DNA of 64,000 nt from Epiperipatus broadwayi (Eukaryota > Onychophora > Udeonychophora > Euonychophora > Peripatidae): the NCBI GenBank assembly GCA_028023455.1, contig JAQFVV010012572.1:2468654-2532653 (forward strand), read 5' to 3'. Positions 37,100 to 47,899 of this stretch are shown here, piece by piece. Under the pieces are notes generated by a model. It had not been told where the DNA came from, searched no databases, and saw only the letters and a list, made by a program, of their open reading frames with translations. Both the position numbers and the translations under genes were made by a program. Position 1 is the stretch's first letter; the number at the start of each line of letters is the position of its first letter.

Positions 37100-39450
37100 A
37101 TGTTTTTATCCCTCCCCCCCATATCTATTCAAATTTGATTTTAACTTCTTAATTAATATTACTTTTTATTTTCCTATCCCTTCTTTCATTAGTATATCCA
37201 ATCATCTTTATACTATCTTTCTCAAATATATGCCCTGTTTACATAGCATACATATAAATTGGTTGACTTTTTGTCATATCTATGTTAAATTAACCTTGTA
37301 AAAATTGAATTTTTCATCTCTCCTACATATTTAGTCATTATCTTATTATTCCTACATGATCTACACTCTATCCAATATAGCCCATTTATATATTTTCCTA
37401 TTCCTTTAATATATTTATTATCTAATATATTATATTACATTTTTTCTTTTTTATTTATTACCATATATTTAATTACATTATATTTTTTATTAATTTTTCT
37501 AATAATTTTATTAAATTCCTAACTATATTATTATTATTATATGTTTTAACATCTTTATACTCCTCCTTTTTTATGCTATCTTTCCTATATTTACCCTCCC
37601 TTCTTCTCTATTAACTTCTTTATATTTTTCTTCTAATAATTTTACATTCTTTTCTATTACCTTCTTTGGATATTTATTTTCTTTAAATTCTTTAACTATT
37701 AATTCTATCTCTTTTTTATACTCCTCTTCATTTGAACAATAATTAATAGCCCTATATAATCTTGAACTAATACTATTTATCTTATATTTACTATCTATAT
37801 CAGAATTCCAATTCATTATATTATTATTCCCATTCATTTTTTTATACAGTGATGTTTTTATTCTACATCTTCTCTTGTTATATGTTTTTGTTAATAATAT
37901 GTCTAAATATGATAACTTATTATCTTTCTACTGTAAATTTAATATTCTTATCTAATTTATTATTTTTTTCTAAATATCTATCTGTCTTTTGCTCTTATTA
38001 AAAATTAATAGATAATCATCCACAAATCTTTTTAATATTATTGGACCAATCTCTTCATCCATCATCTCTTTTTCCATTTCCTCCACATATATATTACTTA
38101 ATATACCATTCAATGCCCCTCCTATCAATAACTCTTTTTTTGTTTAAAATATGCTGCATTAAATTCAAATGTTATCTCTTTACAACGTAACTCCAGAATC
38201 TGTTTCAACTTAATTATTAGTATTTCTATTACTTTTTCTTCATCTTCCATATATTTATTAATTGCTAATTCTATTACTTTCTCTACATCTAAATTCATGT
38301 ACATGGACACTACATTTATTTTAACCATTGTCAAACTATATTTATCATAATTATTAACTTTTTCTTTAATTAACTCTTTATTATTCTTTATATATGCACT
38401 GTTTTTTTTTAGCAATATATTTTTTAAAAATATTATGTGCTAATCATTTATATGTCTTGTCAAAATCTGAACCCCTTCCATTAATAACTGGTCTTAACAG
38501 CACTTCTTCTTTGTATATTTTTGGTGCACCATATATTCTTCCTACTTCACAATCTTTATTTTCTAATTCTCCTATCTAATACTTTATTATTAAATAACCC
38601 TTTAATTAACTCATACATTTTCCTATTCTTCATTCCAGTATCATCTTTCTTTATTTTTACAAAAAATTCTTCCGATAACATTTTTCTCTGTATATTCTTT
38701 CATTAATACCATTTTATTACCCTTATCCAATTTTATAAATATTATATTATCTTCATACTTATTTTTTTATCTCCTTAACCTCTTTAACTGTTATCCTACT
38801 AATTTCTCTATTTTTATCCTTTTTATTATCTCTATTTTCTTCATTTTATATATATTATTTATTTCCTCTTTTAATATTTCCATCCATTCTTTATCTTTAA
38901 TACTTATATTATTAATGTCTTTATTTTCATAATAATTATTTTCTATATATTTCTGTCAACTTTTCTATTAACACTTGTATTTCTAATACATCCTTATTGT
39001 TACATTTCCCATATGGCATATATTTTATCCCTTTCTTAAGTATCTCCCATCTCTTCTTTTAGTTTTATACCACTTAAATTACATATTTCATTTGTATTTT
39101 TTACATATGCTTCTTTACTTTCATCTTCCTTCTCTTTCATCAAGCTTTCCATTTTTCTTTTGTGCCTCAACCGTGTATTTTTTCTTTGTACATAATTTCC
39201 TAAATAACTCTTCTTCCTTCTTACTTATCCTTCTAACTAATATTCTATTTCTTCAATACTGTTGATATATCCTTTTTTTCAATCTGTATCCATTTTTTAT
39301 ACATTCTTTTAAAAATTTCTTTTCTATATTATTTATAATCTTTTCTTTAATCTTCAATTCCTTCCTTAATTTTCTTATCTTTATAAAATTTGGTATTACA
39401 TTATACCTTACACAGTCTTTCATAAATTTAATATTATTGCTCACTTTAAT
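37100..39450 (-). mobile_element. Penelope-like element, RT plus GIY-YIG (minus copy, decayed)
   Basis: Minus-strand PLE coding region in several open pieces. N-terminal MSNNIKFMKDC..IPNFIKI is at 39253-39444. Next is the KADKGNK-like lead and IYGAPKIYKE.VLRPVI (about 38460-38740). RT motif A reads KINVVSMYMN, where the family has Asp (KIDVVS), so the first catalytic Asp is Asn here. A GGALNGILSNIYVEEMEKEM segment follows, then FVDD (38015-38026). The linker MNGNNNIMNWNSDID..LYRAINYC..YPKKVI is at 37571-37837. GIY-YIG is visible as GLYWIECRSC and KYVGE (37383-37321) with the Cys pair typical of PLE endonucleases, followed by an HRYD stretch. PLEs copy RNA at chromosome breaks using this RT. 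Family-B hammerheads lie about 1.1 kb beyond its 3' end. Confidence 0.8.
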
Positions 39451-39724
39451 TTTAATATAGTGGCACAGAAATATATAGAAAATAAGGACATTAATAATAA
39501 TATAAGCATTAAAGATAAAGAATGGATGGAAATATTAAAAGAGGAAATAAATAATATATATATATATAACATGAAGAAATTAGAAAATAGAGATAATAAA
39601 AAGCATAAGAACAGAGAAATTAAAACAGGCAAAACTCTGTATACGTATTGCCACTCAGTGCAAGCCATAGTAATCAATGGATGCCAGAAGGCTTGTGCAT
39701 AAAATCCCCATCTAGTGCCTACTC

Positions 39725-39783
39725 ATCCAATATCCCCAGACTAATTTCTGACTTGTGGCCTTCATCAATGAGTAGCCTTGGAT
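39725..39783 (-). ncRNA. hammerhead ribozyme, family A (copy A5)
   Basis: On the minus strand: ATCCAA, TACTCA, TTGATGA, stem II GGC-CACAA-GTC, GAAA, TTAGTC, TGGGGA and TTGGAT. Everything except C3 (T here) fits. The partner on the + strand (39806-39864) has the correct C. Confidence 0.68.
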
Positions 39784-39805
39784 CTGAGAAATGTAATGCT
39801 TTCAG

Positions 39806-39864
39806 ATCCAAGGCTTCTCACTGATGAAGGCCACAAGTCAGAAACTAGTCTGGGGATATTGGAT
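39806..39864 (+). ncRNA. hammerhead ribozyme, family A (copy A6, intact core)
   Basis: Type I hammerhead, 59 nt. Helix I strand ATCCAA + TTCTCA, CTGATGA (39821-39827), stem II GGC-CACAA-GTC, GAAA (39841-39844), tiny helix III AC-TA-GT, cleavage triplet GTC (39848-39850), then TGGGGA + TTGGAT completing helix I around a GGC/TA internal loop. Cleavage is predicted 3' of C39850. An A-A mismatch flanks stem II next to the core. Stem II here is GGC/GTC where A7 has AGC/GCT, a covariation. The very short helix III is a known feature of PLE-type hammerheads, some of which act as dimers. Confidence 0.82.
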
Positions 39865-41231
39865 GAGTAGGCACTAGATGGGGACTTTATGCACAAGCCT
39901 TCTGGCATCCATTGATTACTCTGGCTTGCACTGAGTGACAATACGTATAGATAGTTTTGCCTGTTTTAACAACAGTTATGAGCAAGCATAAAAAATGGTG
40001 ATCATGTGTTCATTGGCTTAACAGAAAAATTAGTAGGATAACAGTTAAAAAAGTTAAGGAAATAAAAAGTACAAAGATATAATATTTATAAAATTAGATA
40101 AGAGTAATAAAATGATATTAATGAAAAAGAAGAATATGCAGAGAAAAATGTTATCAGAAGAATTTTTTGTAAAAATAAAGAAAAATGATACTGGAATGAA
40201 GAATAAAAAAATGTACGAGTTAATTAAAGGGTCATTTAATAATAAAGTATTAGATAGGAGAATTAGGAAATAAAGACTGTGAAGTAGGAAGAATATATGG
40301 TGCACCAAAAATATACAAAGAAGTGGTGCCATTAAGACCAGTTATAAATGGAAGGGGTTCATATTTTGACGTCTAAATGGTTAGCACATAACATTTTAAA
40401 AAAATGTTGATTAAAAAAACAGTGCATATATAAAGAATAATAGAGATTTAATTAAAAAAGAAGTTAATAATTATGATAGATAGATTGATAATGGTTAAAA
40501 TAGATGTAGTGTCGATGTACATGAATTTGTATGTTAGAGAAAGTAACAGAATTAGCAATTAATAAATATATGGAAAATGAAGAAAAAGTAATAGAAATAC
40601 TAATAATTAAGTTGAAACAGATTCTGGAGTTATGTTGTAAAAAGATAACATATGAATTTAATGGAAGTTAGATTTTAAACAGAAAAAAAGGTTATTGATA
40701 GGAGGGGCATTGAATGGCATATTAAGAAATATATGTATATATGGAGGAAATGAAAAAAGAGATGATGGATGTGGAGATTGATGCAATAATGTTAAAAAGA
40801 TATGTGGATGATTATCTATTAATTTTTAATAAAAGTGAAAGACAAATAGATATTTAGAAAAAATTAATAAATTAGTTAAGACTATTAAATTTACAGTAGA
40901 AAGAAAGACAATAAGTTATCATATTTGGACATATTATTAACAAAAACATATAACAAAGAAAGATGTAGAATAGAAACATCAGTATATAAAAAAATGAATG
41001 GGAATAGTAATATAATGAATTGGAATTCTAATATAGATAGTAAATATAAGATAAATAGTATTAATTAGTTCAAAAGTATGTAGGCCTATTAATTATTGTC
41101 CAAATGAAGAGGAGTATAAAAAAGAGGTAGAATTAATAATTAAAAAATTTAAAGAAAATGAATATCCAAAGAAGTAATAGAAAAGAATGTAAAATTATTT
41201 AAAAGAAAAATATAAGGAAGTATTTTTTTTT

Positions 41232-41755
41232 CTGGCATCCTTTGATTACTGTGCTTTGCACTGAGTAGCACTACTATATGGAGAGTTTTAATAACAGTTA
41301 TGAGTAAGCATAAAAAATGGTGATCATGTGATATTTAGTGGTTTAATACCAATCCTATGGTTACTAAAAAACCAAAGACACCAAAATATATGGATATTGA
41401 ACTGAGTATATAAGCTAATGAGCTTGCATTGAAAATACTGTGTTTTCAATTTTAGACTCAATAGTTTTATAGTTAAGTAGAGATAAAAGGTGACTTCTGG
41501 AGGTTGCATTAGATCCTAAGATCTAGGTGCAGTGCTCTCAGATTCAAGGCTCCTCACTGATGAAAGCCACAAGCTAGAAAATAATCTGGAGATATTGAAT
41601 GAGTAGGCACTAGATAGGGATTTTATGCACAAGCCTTCTGGTATCCATTGATTACTCTGGCTTGCACTGAGTGGCACTACTGTATGGAGAGTTTTGCCTG
41701 TTTTAATAAGTTATGAATAAGTATAAGAAATGGTGATCATGTGATGTTTAATGTT
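41232..41755 (+). repeat. family-A head-to-tail tandem, 406-bp period
   Basis: The tail of one unit (41232-41345) is followed by a full unit (about 41346-41755). The repeated landmarks CTGG.ATCC.TTGATTACT (41232 and 41638) and ATGGTGATCATGTGAT give the 406-bp period. Each unit would yield a unit-length RNA if the hammerheads in adjacent units cut. This is the layout of metazoan retrozymes and of PLE terminal-repeat tandems. It begins right where the plus PLE ORF is cut off. Confidence 0.7.
41542..41600 (+). ncRNA. hammerhead ribozyme, family A (copy A7, core intact)
   Basis: ATTCAA + TCCTCA, CTGATGA, stem II AGC-CACAA-GCT, GAAA, ATA, triplet ATC (an allowed NUH), TGGAGA + TTGAAT. The distal helix I pair ATTCAA/TTGAAT replaces ATCCAA/TTGGAT of A6 on both strands, a true double compensatory change. 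Helix III is reduced to one pair, so cleavage may be slow. Confidence 0.75.
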
Positions 41756-41994
41756 GTATGTGTTAGGTAATTTTAAGGAGTATCATTTTCTACTTGCACA
41801 CTCCCCTTTATAGCTATTAAATAGTTACAATATAAAATACATATATGCACATAATATACTGCAGTTAATATTTTATGTATAATTGATATACCAATGAAAT
41901 GGTGCTGTTAATATGATTTTCATTATATTGTAAATGTATAAAATATTTATGTCAATTTCTCTTACATAAAAGGACTACTAAGGCTGAGAAGAGA

Positions 41995-42530
41995 GCAGTA
42001 TACTCTTCCCAATATTAATCTTCTTAGTATCACAATATATTCTAATCATTGCTCTTGCATTTTGATCAATATTTTTCAGAAGATGACAATATCCTAAATC
42101 TACATCTTGATAATCCATCACTTTAATCATACTAAAATGTTTATAGAATATCTTTTTCATAATCTACAAATCTAATGCATAATGGAAATGATATTCGTTA
42201 GTCCTTTCTATAACTTCTTTTAATATATGGACACAAACCATTGTAATATAATTTTTAAATCCAGTTTGTTCTTTTGGTTGATTAAAATCCAAAGTTCACT
42301 GTAGATGAGTTGTAATTATCTTGATAAAGATTTTGTCTAGAATTAATAGAAGACTGAGAGGACTGTAATTTCGGATCTTCTTTATTACCTTTCTTAAATA
42401 TCAATCCTACTGCATTTCTTCCAATCATTTAATACATCTTTATCATTTAGACATTTGGTGTATAACTTTGTCAACAATTCTTCACCTGCTTTTTTTAAGA
42501 CATTGATTATATTTTCATCATTACCTAGAG
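41995..42530 (-). mobile_element. RTE-like LINE fragment, RT domain (copy C, part 1)
   Basis: Minus-strand match to the RT core of the LINE at 57781 (region between VRQGDS and the pre-RT linker). It is strongly decayed. It stops exactly at the 8-bp duplication of the hAT at 42531 and resumes at 45062, so both parts were one insertion. Confidence 0.8.
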
Positions 42531-45053
42531 CAGTGGTCTTCAACCTTTTCATACCTATGGACCAGCAAAAATAAGAATAAGATTTCGTGGACTGGCAAAA
42601 ATAATGATAAGATTTAGCGGACCAGCGGAAGACTACAGATAAATTTTCTTAAAGATTTAAACTGCTTAGCCTTAGATGAGCATAATTGTTATAACTGACC
42701 AAAACAACACACTAGCTAATGTGTATTATAATGGTGTTGCTTACTTTCACATGCTGAACACTCATTCTCGAGTTGCGCAGTGATACTGCTACAGAAAACA
42801 GTAGGTTCTTATTAATGTGCCTGCATTGCTACATTTATTATTTCATTGGTAAAACATGCAAAAATAAAATGTTATTCACCTGAATGTGGAGTTTATATAA
42901 TAAAAAACAGTAATCATCTGAAATCCGGGCATGGCCGCCTGATAGTGTTGATGCTATACAAAATCAATCAAATGTAATGTTACCGGGCCGCAACTTTTTT
43001 TATATAACATGATTTTTTTTTTTTTGATTAAATAAATTTTTATTTCATTTATAACATGATTTCTTTTTTATTAAACAAATTTTTATATTCATTTTCTTTT
43101 TTTTTTTTACATTTTTCAACAAATTTTGTGTTCATTTTTATGATTTTAAAACTTTGAACCGTTTCACGACGAAAACACTTGTTTTGAAACCCCCACCCTC
43201 GGATCAACAATTGTAACAAAAAGTCACTAATTTTTTTTTTTAAACAACTTTTTTTCACCTTTTTACTTTTATTTATATTTCGTTTGAATTAGCCTTTTTT
43301 TTTTTGGCTTACAATAAACACCTTTTTTGGGGGCTTTCGTACTGTTATTATTAACAAAAATAGTAATTTATTTTAACCCCACTTGTTTTAACCCTGCTGA
43401 AAAAATATAATGCAATTATTTGGGAATTGTTTCGAATTATTTCTTTTTCTTTTTTTTGGTTGACCAAATTGTTTTTCTTCTTATTAAATCAAAAGTAACT
43501 TTTGTGTTTTTTGGGGGTAAAAAATTGTTTTGAAATCCCCACCCTTGGAAAAATAATTGGAACAAAAAATCAACAACTTTTTCTCACTTTTTACTTTTAT
43601 TTATACTTCGTTTGAATTACCTTTTTTTTTTTTGGCTTCTACAATAAATTGCTGGGGGGGGGGTTTCATACTTTGTTATTATTAACAAAAAGTGAACAAA
43701 AATAGTAATTTATTTTAACCCTGCTGAAAAAAGATAATCCAAATATTTGTCAATTTCTAATGAAAAAAAAAAAGTACACAAACTTTGGACTTTTTGAACT
43801 TATTTATTATTTTATTGCTGCAATAAAAACAGTCTGGTATTTGAGAGGACATTATGTGCCTGAAAAAAGGACAGTTTCCCTCACTTTCTGTACTCGGCAA
43901 TTCTGAAAAGTTGAAAAAGTGCACTTTCTTCTCAGACCTTTTATTGGTCTCATATATTTTCCACGCTGAAACATGACTTGGCGCGTGAGCTTTGTCGAAG
44001 CATGTTTGAACATACTCGTTGCCATTTTTTACATATTAACATCTTTTAGGGAAGGGTGGGGACCATATGACAATTATTAGTAATTAAAAACATTATTTAA
44101 ATATAAATGACATTACTCTATTATGGAGATTTGAAAAGTTGTTCCGACTTGAAATGAAAACACCCTCAAGCGATACAGTAATCAGCTATGAATAGAACGA
44201 ATATGCGTAAATAGTTTCGAAGCACAAATCAGGCCGTAATATTTTTGTGCAATGTTATGTAAAGCGGCTTGCAATGGGTTAATACAATATAAATGTTGTA
44301 TTAGCCAGTAAGGCCGGCCGCAGAAATGGCATTTTTATGTGTTTTGACACATAAACAACGCCATCAGGCGGCCGTGCCCGGATTTCAGATGATTACCTAA
44401 AAAACTTTTTTTTTTTTTTTAATTTTGAATCTGGTGTTATTGTAATCTTATTTTTACCCAATTAAAAAAAAGAAACAGAATGACAAGTTATTTTGGTAAA
44501 GTGTCACATAGAACTAAAACAATCATTATAAAGATATCATTTTGCTAAAAAAAAAAAAGATAATAGATTTATGTTCTTGATCAAGGAAATCATCATCAAT
44601 GACCTGTCTCCATTTTGTGAAGTTTACAATTTCAAAAAGAAATGTCACACATAAAATAAAAAGATGATACAAATGCAATAAAAATTTTTGCTATATGTGA
44701 CCAATAAATGAGCTGACGCGATACAGAAATACCTACTAGGTATAGAAATTGACGTGCAAGGAGTGGTGCAATTATCATGAGATTGACACTTTGTCTTTTA
44801 AAGATTGCATTTCAGATAAATTCCTTTGATTATTATTTAGTAATTATAGTATTATCTAATAATTTAAATAAAATTTTGATTTATAATTAATTTTATTTAG
44901 GAATTGTGTTGAAAAAATAAATAAAAATTGTTTATATTAATTAAAAGTTTAAAATATTTTGTTATTACAAACTTTCCTGCCAGATTAGCATGGACTGGCA
45001 GAAAACCTCTGCGGACTAGCACCGGTCTGTGGACCAAGGGTTGAAGACCACTG
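42531..45053. mobile_element. non-autonomous hAT transposon inserted in a LINE
   Basis: The ends CAGTGGTCTTCAACC and its reverse complement are typical of hAT. The 8-bp target duplication is ACCTAGAG (42523-42530) against CCCTAGAG (45054-45061), 7 of 8 identical. The total is 2,523 bp, of which 1,489 bp is a second transposon (42909-44397); the hAT itself is about 1.0 kb with no transposase. Sub-terminal repeats of TGGACCAGC/GGACTGGC motifs lie at the left, and matching GGACTGGCAGA/GGACTAGC motifs at the right. Confidence 0.88.
42909..44397. mobile_element. DNA transposon nested in the hAT (GGTWATCRTC-end family, copy 2)
   Basis: 1,489 bp with a perfect 8-bp duplication TAAAAAAC (42901-42908 and 44398-44405). 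The terminal inverted repeats are about 40 bp: [A/G]GTAATCATCTGAAATCC, then GGGCA.GGCCGCCTGAT. Its inner end CCTGATGGCGTTGTT aligns with CCTGATGTCGTTGTT of the element at 15225-15965, so the two are one family. The interior has a diverged direct repeat (about 43170-43400 and 43530-43740; ACTTTTATTTATA.TTCGTTT in each) and T-rich stretches. No transposase is seen. Confidence 0.85.
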
Positions 45054-45061
45054 CCCTAGAG

Positions 45062-45465
45062 CTTTCCCCTTCTTCATAAATTTAATTGCATATCTTACTT
45101 CTTCCGTTTAAAATACTCGGCAATTTATAAGGTGTAATAACTGGAGGAAATACTTTTTTTTTTTTTGTTCTTTATTTCTATATAATTCTTAAACAGAACT
45201 CTTCCACATATTTCATGATGCCATTTCTCTTTTTAGTAATAGTTTCATCTTTTCTTCTCATGGCAGAAGTAACTTTCCTTCTAATACCATGTTATTTTTC
45301 CCTTTTGAGACTTTTATTCTCTTCTATAGCTTTCCTTGTCAATTCACAATTGCATTTTTTTATATCGTTATTAACTTTTTTTTTGTACTATTTCATAAAA
45401 TTCTAGATATTCTTCATAATTGATCATTTTTATGTGTTTTCATATTCTTTGTATTGCCTCAATGG
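45062..45465 (-). mobile_element. RTE-like LINE fragment, pre-RT region (copy C, part 2)
   Basis: Continuation of 41995-42530 across the hAT. It matches the minus-strand region around KGKAPGNDG to the YLEFCK linker (parallel to 59235-59600). It ends in diverged sequence near 45465. Confidence 0.75.
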
Positions 45466-45469
45466 AGAT

Positions 45470-46890
45470 ACATATTTTAAAAATAATATTGAAAAACATT
45501 AACAGTGTAGTAAATAAACCAATATGCCTAATTTGTCACTTTGATAAAATTTGTCAATTGCTGTAATAATTCATGATTTTTTTTTTAAAAAACAGCAATT
45601 AAAAAATAAATGTTACAACAAACTTAAAGTTAGTAGAAATTTTAGTATAAAATGAATAATCAAATTATAATTACTAAATGTTATTAAACTGGCATAAATG
45701 TTACAAAAAGGTGAATGATTGTGAAGATACTATATCAATATAAATATAAAACTCTAATATAACTAAATTATTATTATTATTTGACATTTATTTAAGCTTC
45801 CAGCAACATTTGAGAATATGCTAAGGAGATGAGAGGTATATTATAAAGACAAAAGAAACGTGTTAATTAATTATTACATGAACTTTTTAATCTGGGAAAT
45901 CCGGTAATCTAATAAAGCAAAAGAGCCAAGTATGCCAATTAACAGTGTGTTTTAAACAGAAATAAAATATTTGTTTTATTTCAAATTCTACAGTTACATG
46001 ATATGAGTATCAGAAATAGGTTTTATGATTTTTGTTAAATTCTTGATTCTTAGCTATAAAAATAAATAATATTGTCAATTGCTTAGGAGTTAAATATAGT
46101 TATGAAATAAGCATCTATAATTTAATTCAATTGTGATTTGATAAATATAGTTGTATCATTATCAATTATTTTTCTCAATAAAGTTAAGTCCTCAATCTAA
46201 AATAAAATCTATGTTAATTTATGAATTACATATATATAATGTTCTTTATGCTGAAGGACATTAGTCTTCTGTGCTTATTCAGTAGTACTTAATTATATTT
46301 TTAATCTTTAATAGATTGAGGAACCGAATTCCATTTTTATGATTAAACTTTATCTACAAAATCCTAAATTTTTTTAGTCAATTTCATATTCTAAGAGTTT
46401 ATTAAAGATGCTTTTAATTGAGAAATAAAAAAAAAAATTGATTTTATATTTACTTAAATTATAATATAGTGTACATGCGTTGCATAAGTGTGTGTGAATA
46501 TACAAGTTATATAATTTCCTTATTATTTTTTTAAAAAATAAAATTTAAAATAATCGTAATTAATAGTTTGGGAAAGTAAAAGTTAAAATAGAAAGAAAAT
46601 ATTAGGAATAAGTTAGAAATTAGTTAGTAATTATAACTTATCTTTCTTTTATATACTTTTATTTTATTTTGTATAATCCTGTGAAAAATACTCTTTGCAA
46701 AAGGTATTTTTAATTAAAAAAAAAAGTTTCTTATGATTAATTAAAATAATTCGTACAAAACTAATCAGGCTCTGGAGATTAAGATTCCAGACTGATTAGT
46801 TGAATAATATAGCTAATCAAAGAGTAATTAAAATAGAAAAAAACCAGAAAATAAAGAAATGTAAATTTTAATTATAAGAATTTAGAGATA
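45470..46890. other. no gene seen
   Basis: AT-rich non-coding sequence with no recognisable frame or repeat boundary. Confidence 0.35.
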
Positions 46891-46892
46891 AA

Positions 46893-47703
46893 ATGTATTG
46901 ATAACGCGGTTGAAACTCGAGCAAAGATGGGAGTCATAATAGTATAAAAAGCTGACATTCTCTATTGTCAGATTATTATTAGATTATTTTTCTCTTGAAT
47001 TATTAAAGAGAAATGAGTGGGTAGATCCAAATGCTGGTGTTCAGCCGTTTTCCTCCACTAGTCTCCTGTGAACCATTAACCAAATGCTGTGGTAATCTAC
47101 TCTGACTTGCCTTCTGCTAATGTTTCACCCGCCCTACCAAATTAAGTGAACCAGACATGCCGTAGGACAATTAATCAATAAGCTTCATTTATGTTACAAA
47201 TACACTGACCAAGAATCTGACCGGATCCGAAGAAAAAGTGATCACCCACAAACAAAAACAAAAGACTATGCGTAACCCACTTATGGACACTTAAAGGCTG
47301 TATCCAAGCCACTCATGGAAACCAAAGTCTGTGTAAATGGCTTATGGAAATCAGAGACTGTGTTTAAACCACATATATACTCCAGAAACTGTGCTGTACT
47401 TATCCTAGGTAAATCTTCATTGATGTCATTATTAAAACTTAAATTTTATCTGGAATAGAACTTTATATATTATTCATAAGCATGCATATTTGTTAAATGT
47501 ATAATATCTCATGTGTTTTATATTTTATTATTTTTCTTATTATTATTACATTTATTATTATAATTATTATCTTTTAATAAATTTGTGTAAATTATTAATG
47601 TCATTTTACATCTCTCTCTCTCTCCATTCATCTAAGTAAGTGTGTAGCTAGTCTCATGTTAAGAACTAGACATGACTCAAGCGCTTGAAACATGTTAATG
47701 ACA
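46893..47703 (+). mobile_element. possible solo LTR of an LTR retrotransposon
   Basis: A compositionally distinct stretch from TGT to ACA. It holds a TATA box (TATAAAAAG, 46944-46952) followed by a start-like region, a minisatellite (47249-47398), AATAAA near 47576 and a CT-run. Past the ACA lies TTTCGTGGGTTCCAGTG, which resembles a primer-binding-site context. No gag/pol is present and I found no target duplication. An unrelated repeat is possible. Confidence 0.3.
47249..47398 (+). repeat. minisatellite of about 30-bp degenerate units
   Basis: Four to five units built on CTTATGGA.AC..AAG.CTGTGT.AACC, for example ACTCATGGAAACCAAAGTCT and CTTATGGAAATCAGAGACTG. It lies within the LTR-like stretch. 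Confidence 0.6.
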
Positions 47704-47899
47704 TTTCGTGGGTTCCAGTGTAACTATTGGATGGTGCCCTGCATTTAAACCTATTATAAATAATCCCCATGAGGTGTTTCAAGTTTCATGCAGCCAAGGA
47801 GCTACCTTGGTCTGGAAAGGTGACTGTCGGTTTAATATTTTTATTAAATCTCGGTCTGACCAGGGGTATAATTGATATGTAATTATTAATCATATTTAC

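Larger units (their letters stand above)
39623..40019. mobile_element. family-A hammerhead fold-back insertion in the PLE
   Basis: A 397-bp insertion with a 13-bp target duplication, one mismatch (AACAGAGAAATTA at 39610-39622; AACAGAAAAATTA at 40020-40032). The minus PLE copy has the unfilled site at about 38801-38815. Arms of about 165 bp (39623-39787 and 39799-39967) are inverted around an 11-bp centre, each with one hammerhead, and a 52-bp tail is present only on the right. There is no coding capacity. The variable-length duplication argues for retrotransposition rather than a cut-and-paste MITE. Confidence 0.8.
39463..41222 (+). mobile_element. Penelope-like element (plus copy, truncated at both ends)
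   Basis: Closely related to the minus copy and placed 5'-to-5' against it at about 39455-39463. It starts inside the N-terminal region (homologous to about 38955 of the minus copy) and stops after the RT linker (KEKYKE, homologous to 37615), so the GIY-YIG domain is absent. Visible are NKMILMKKKNMQRK, GAPKIYKEVVPLRPVING, motif A KIDVVSMYMN with Asp retained, and YVDDYLLIF at 40801-40827. Frameshifts and stops break the ORF. It is split by a 397-bp hammerhead fold-back (39623-40019) and followed at 41232 by a family-A tandem. Confidence 0.78.
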
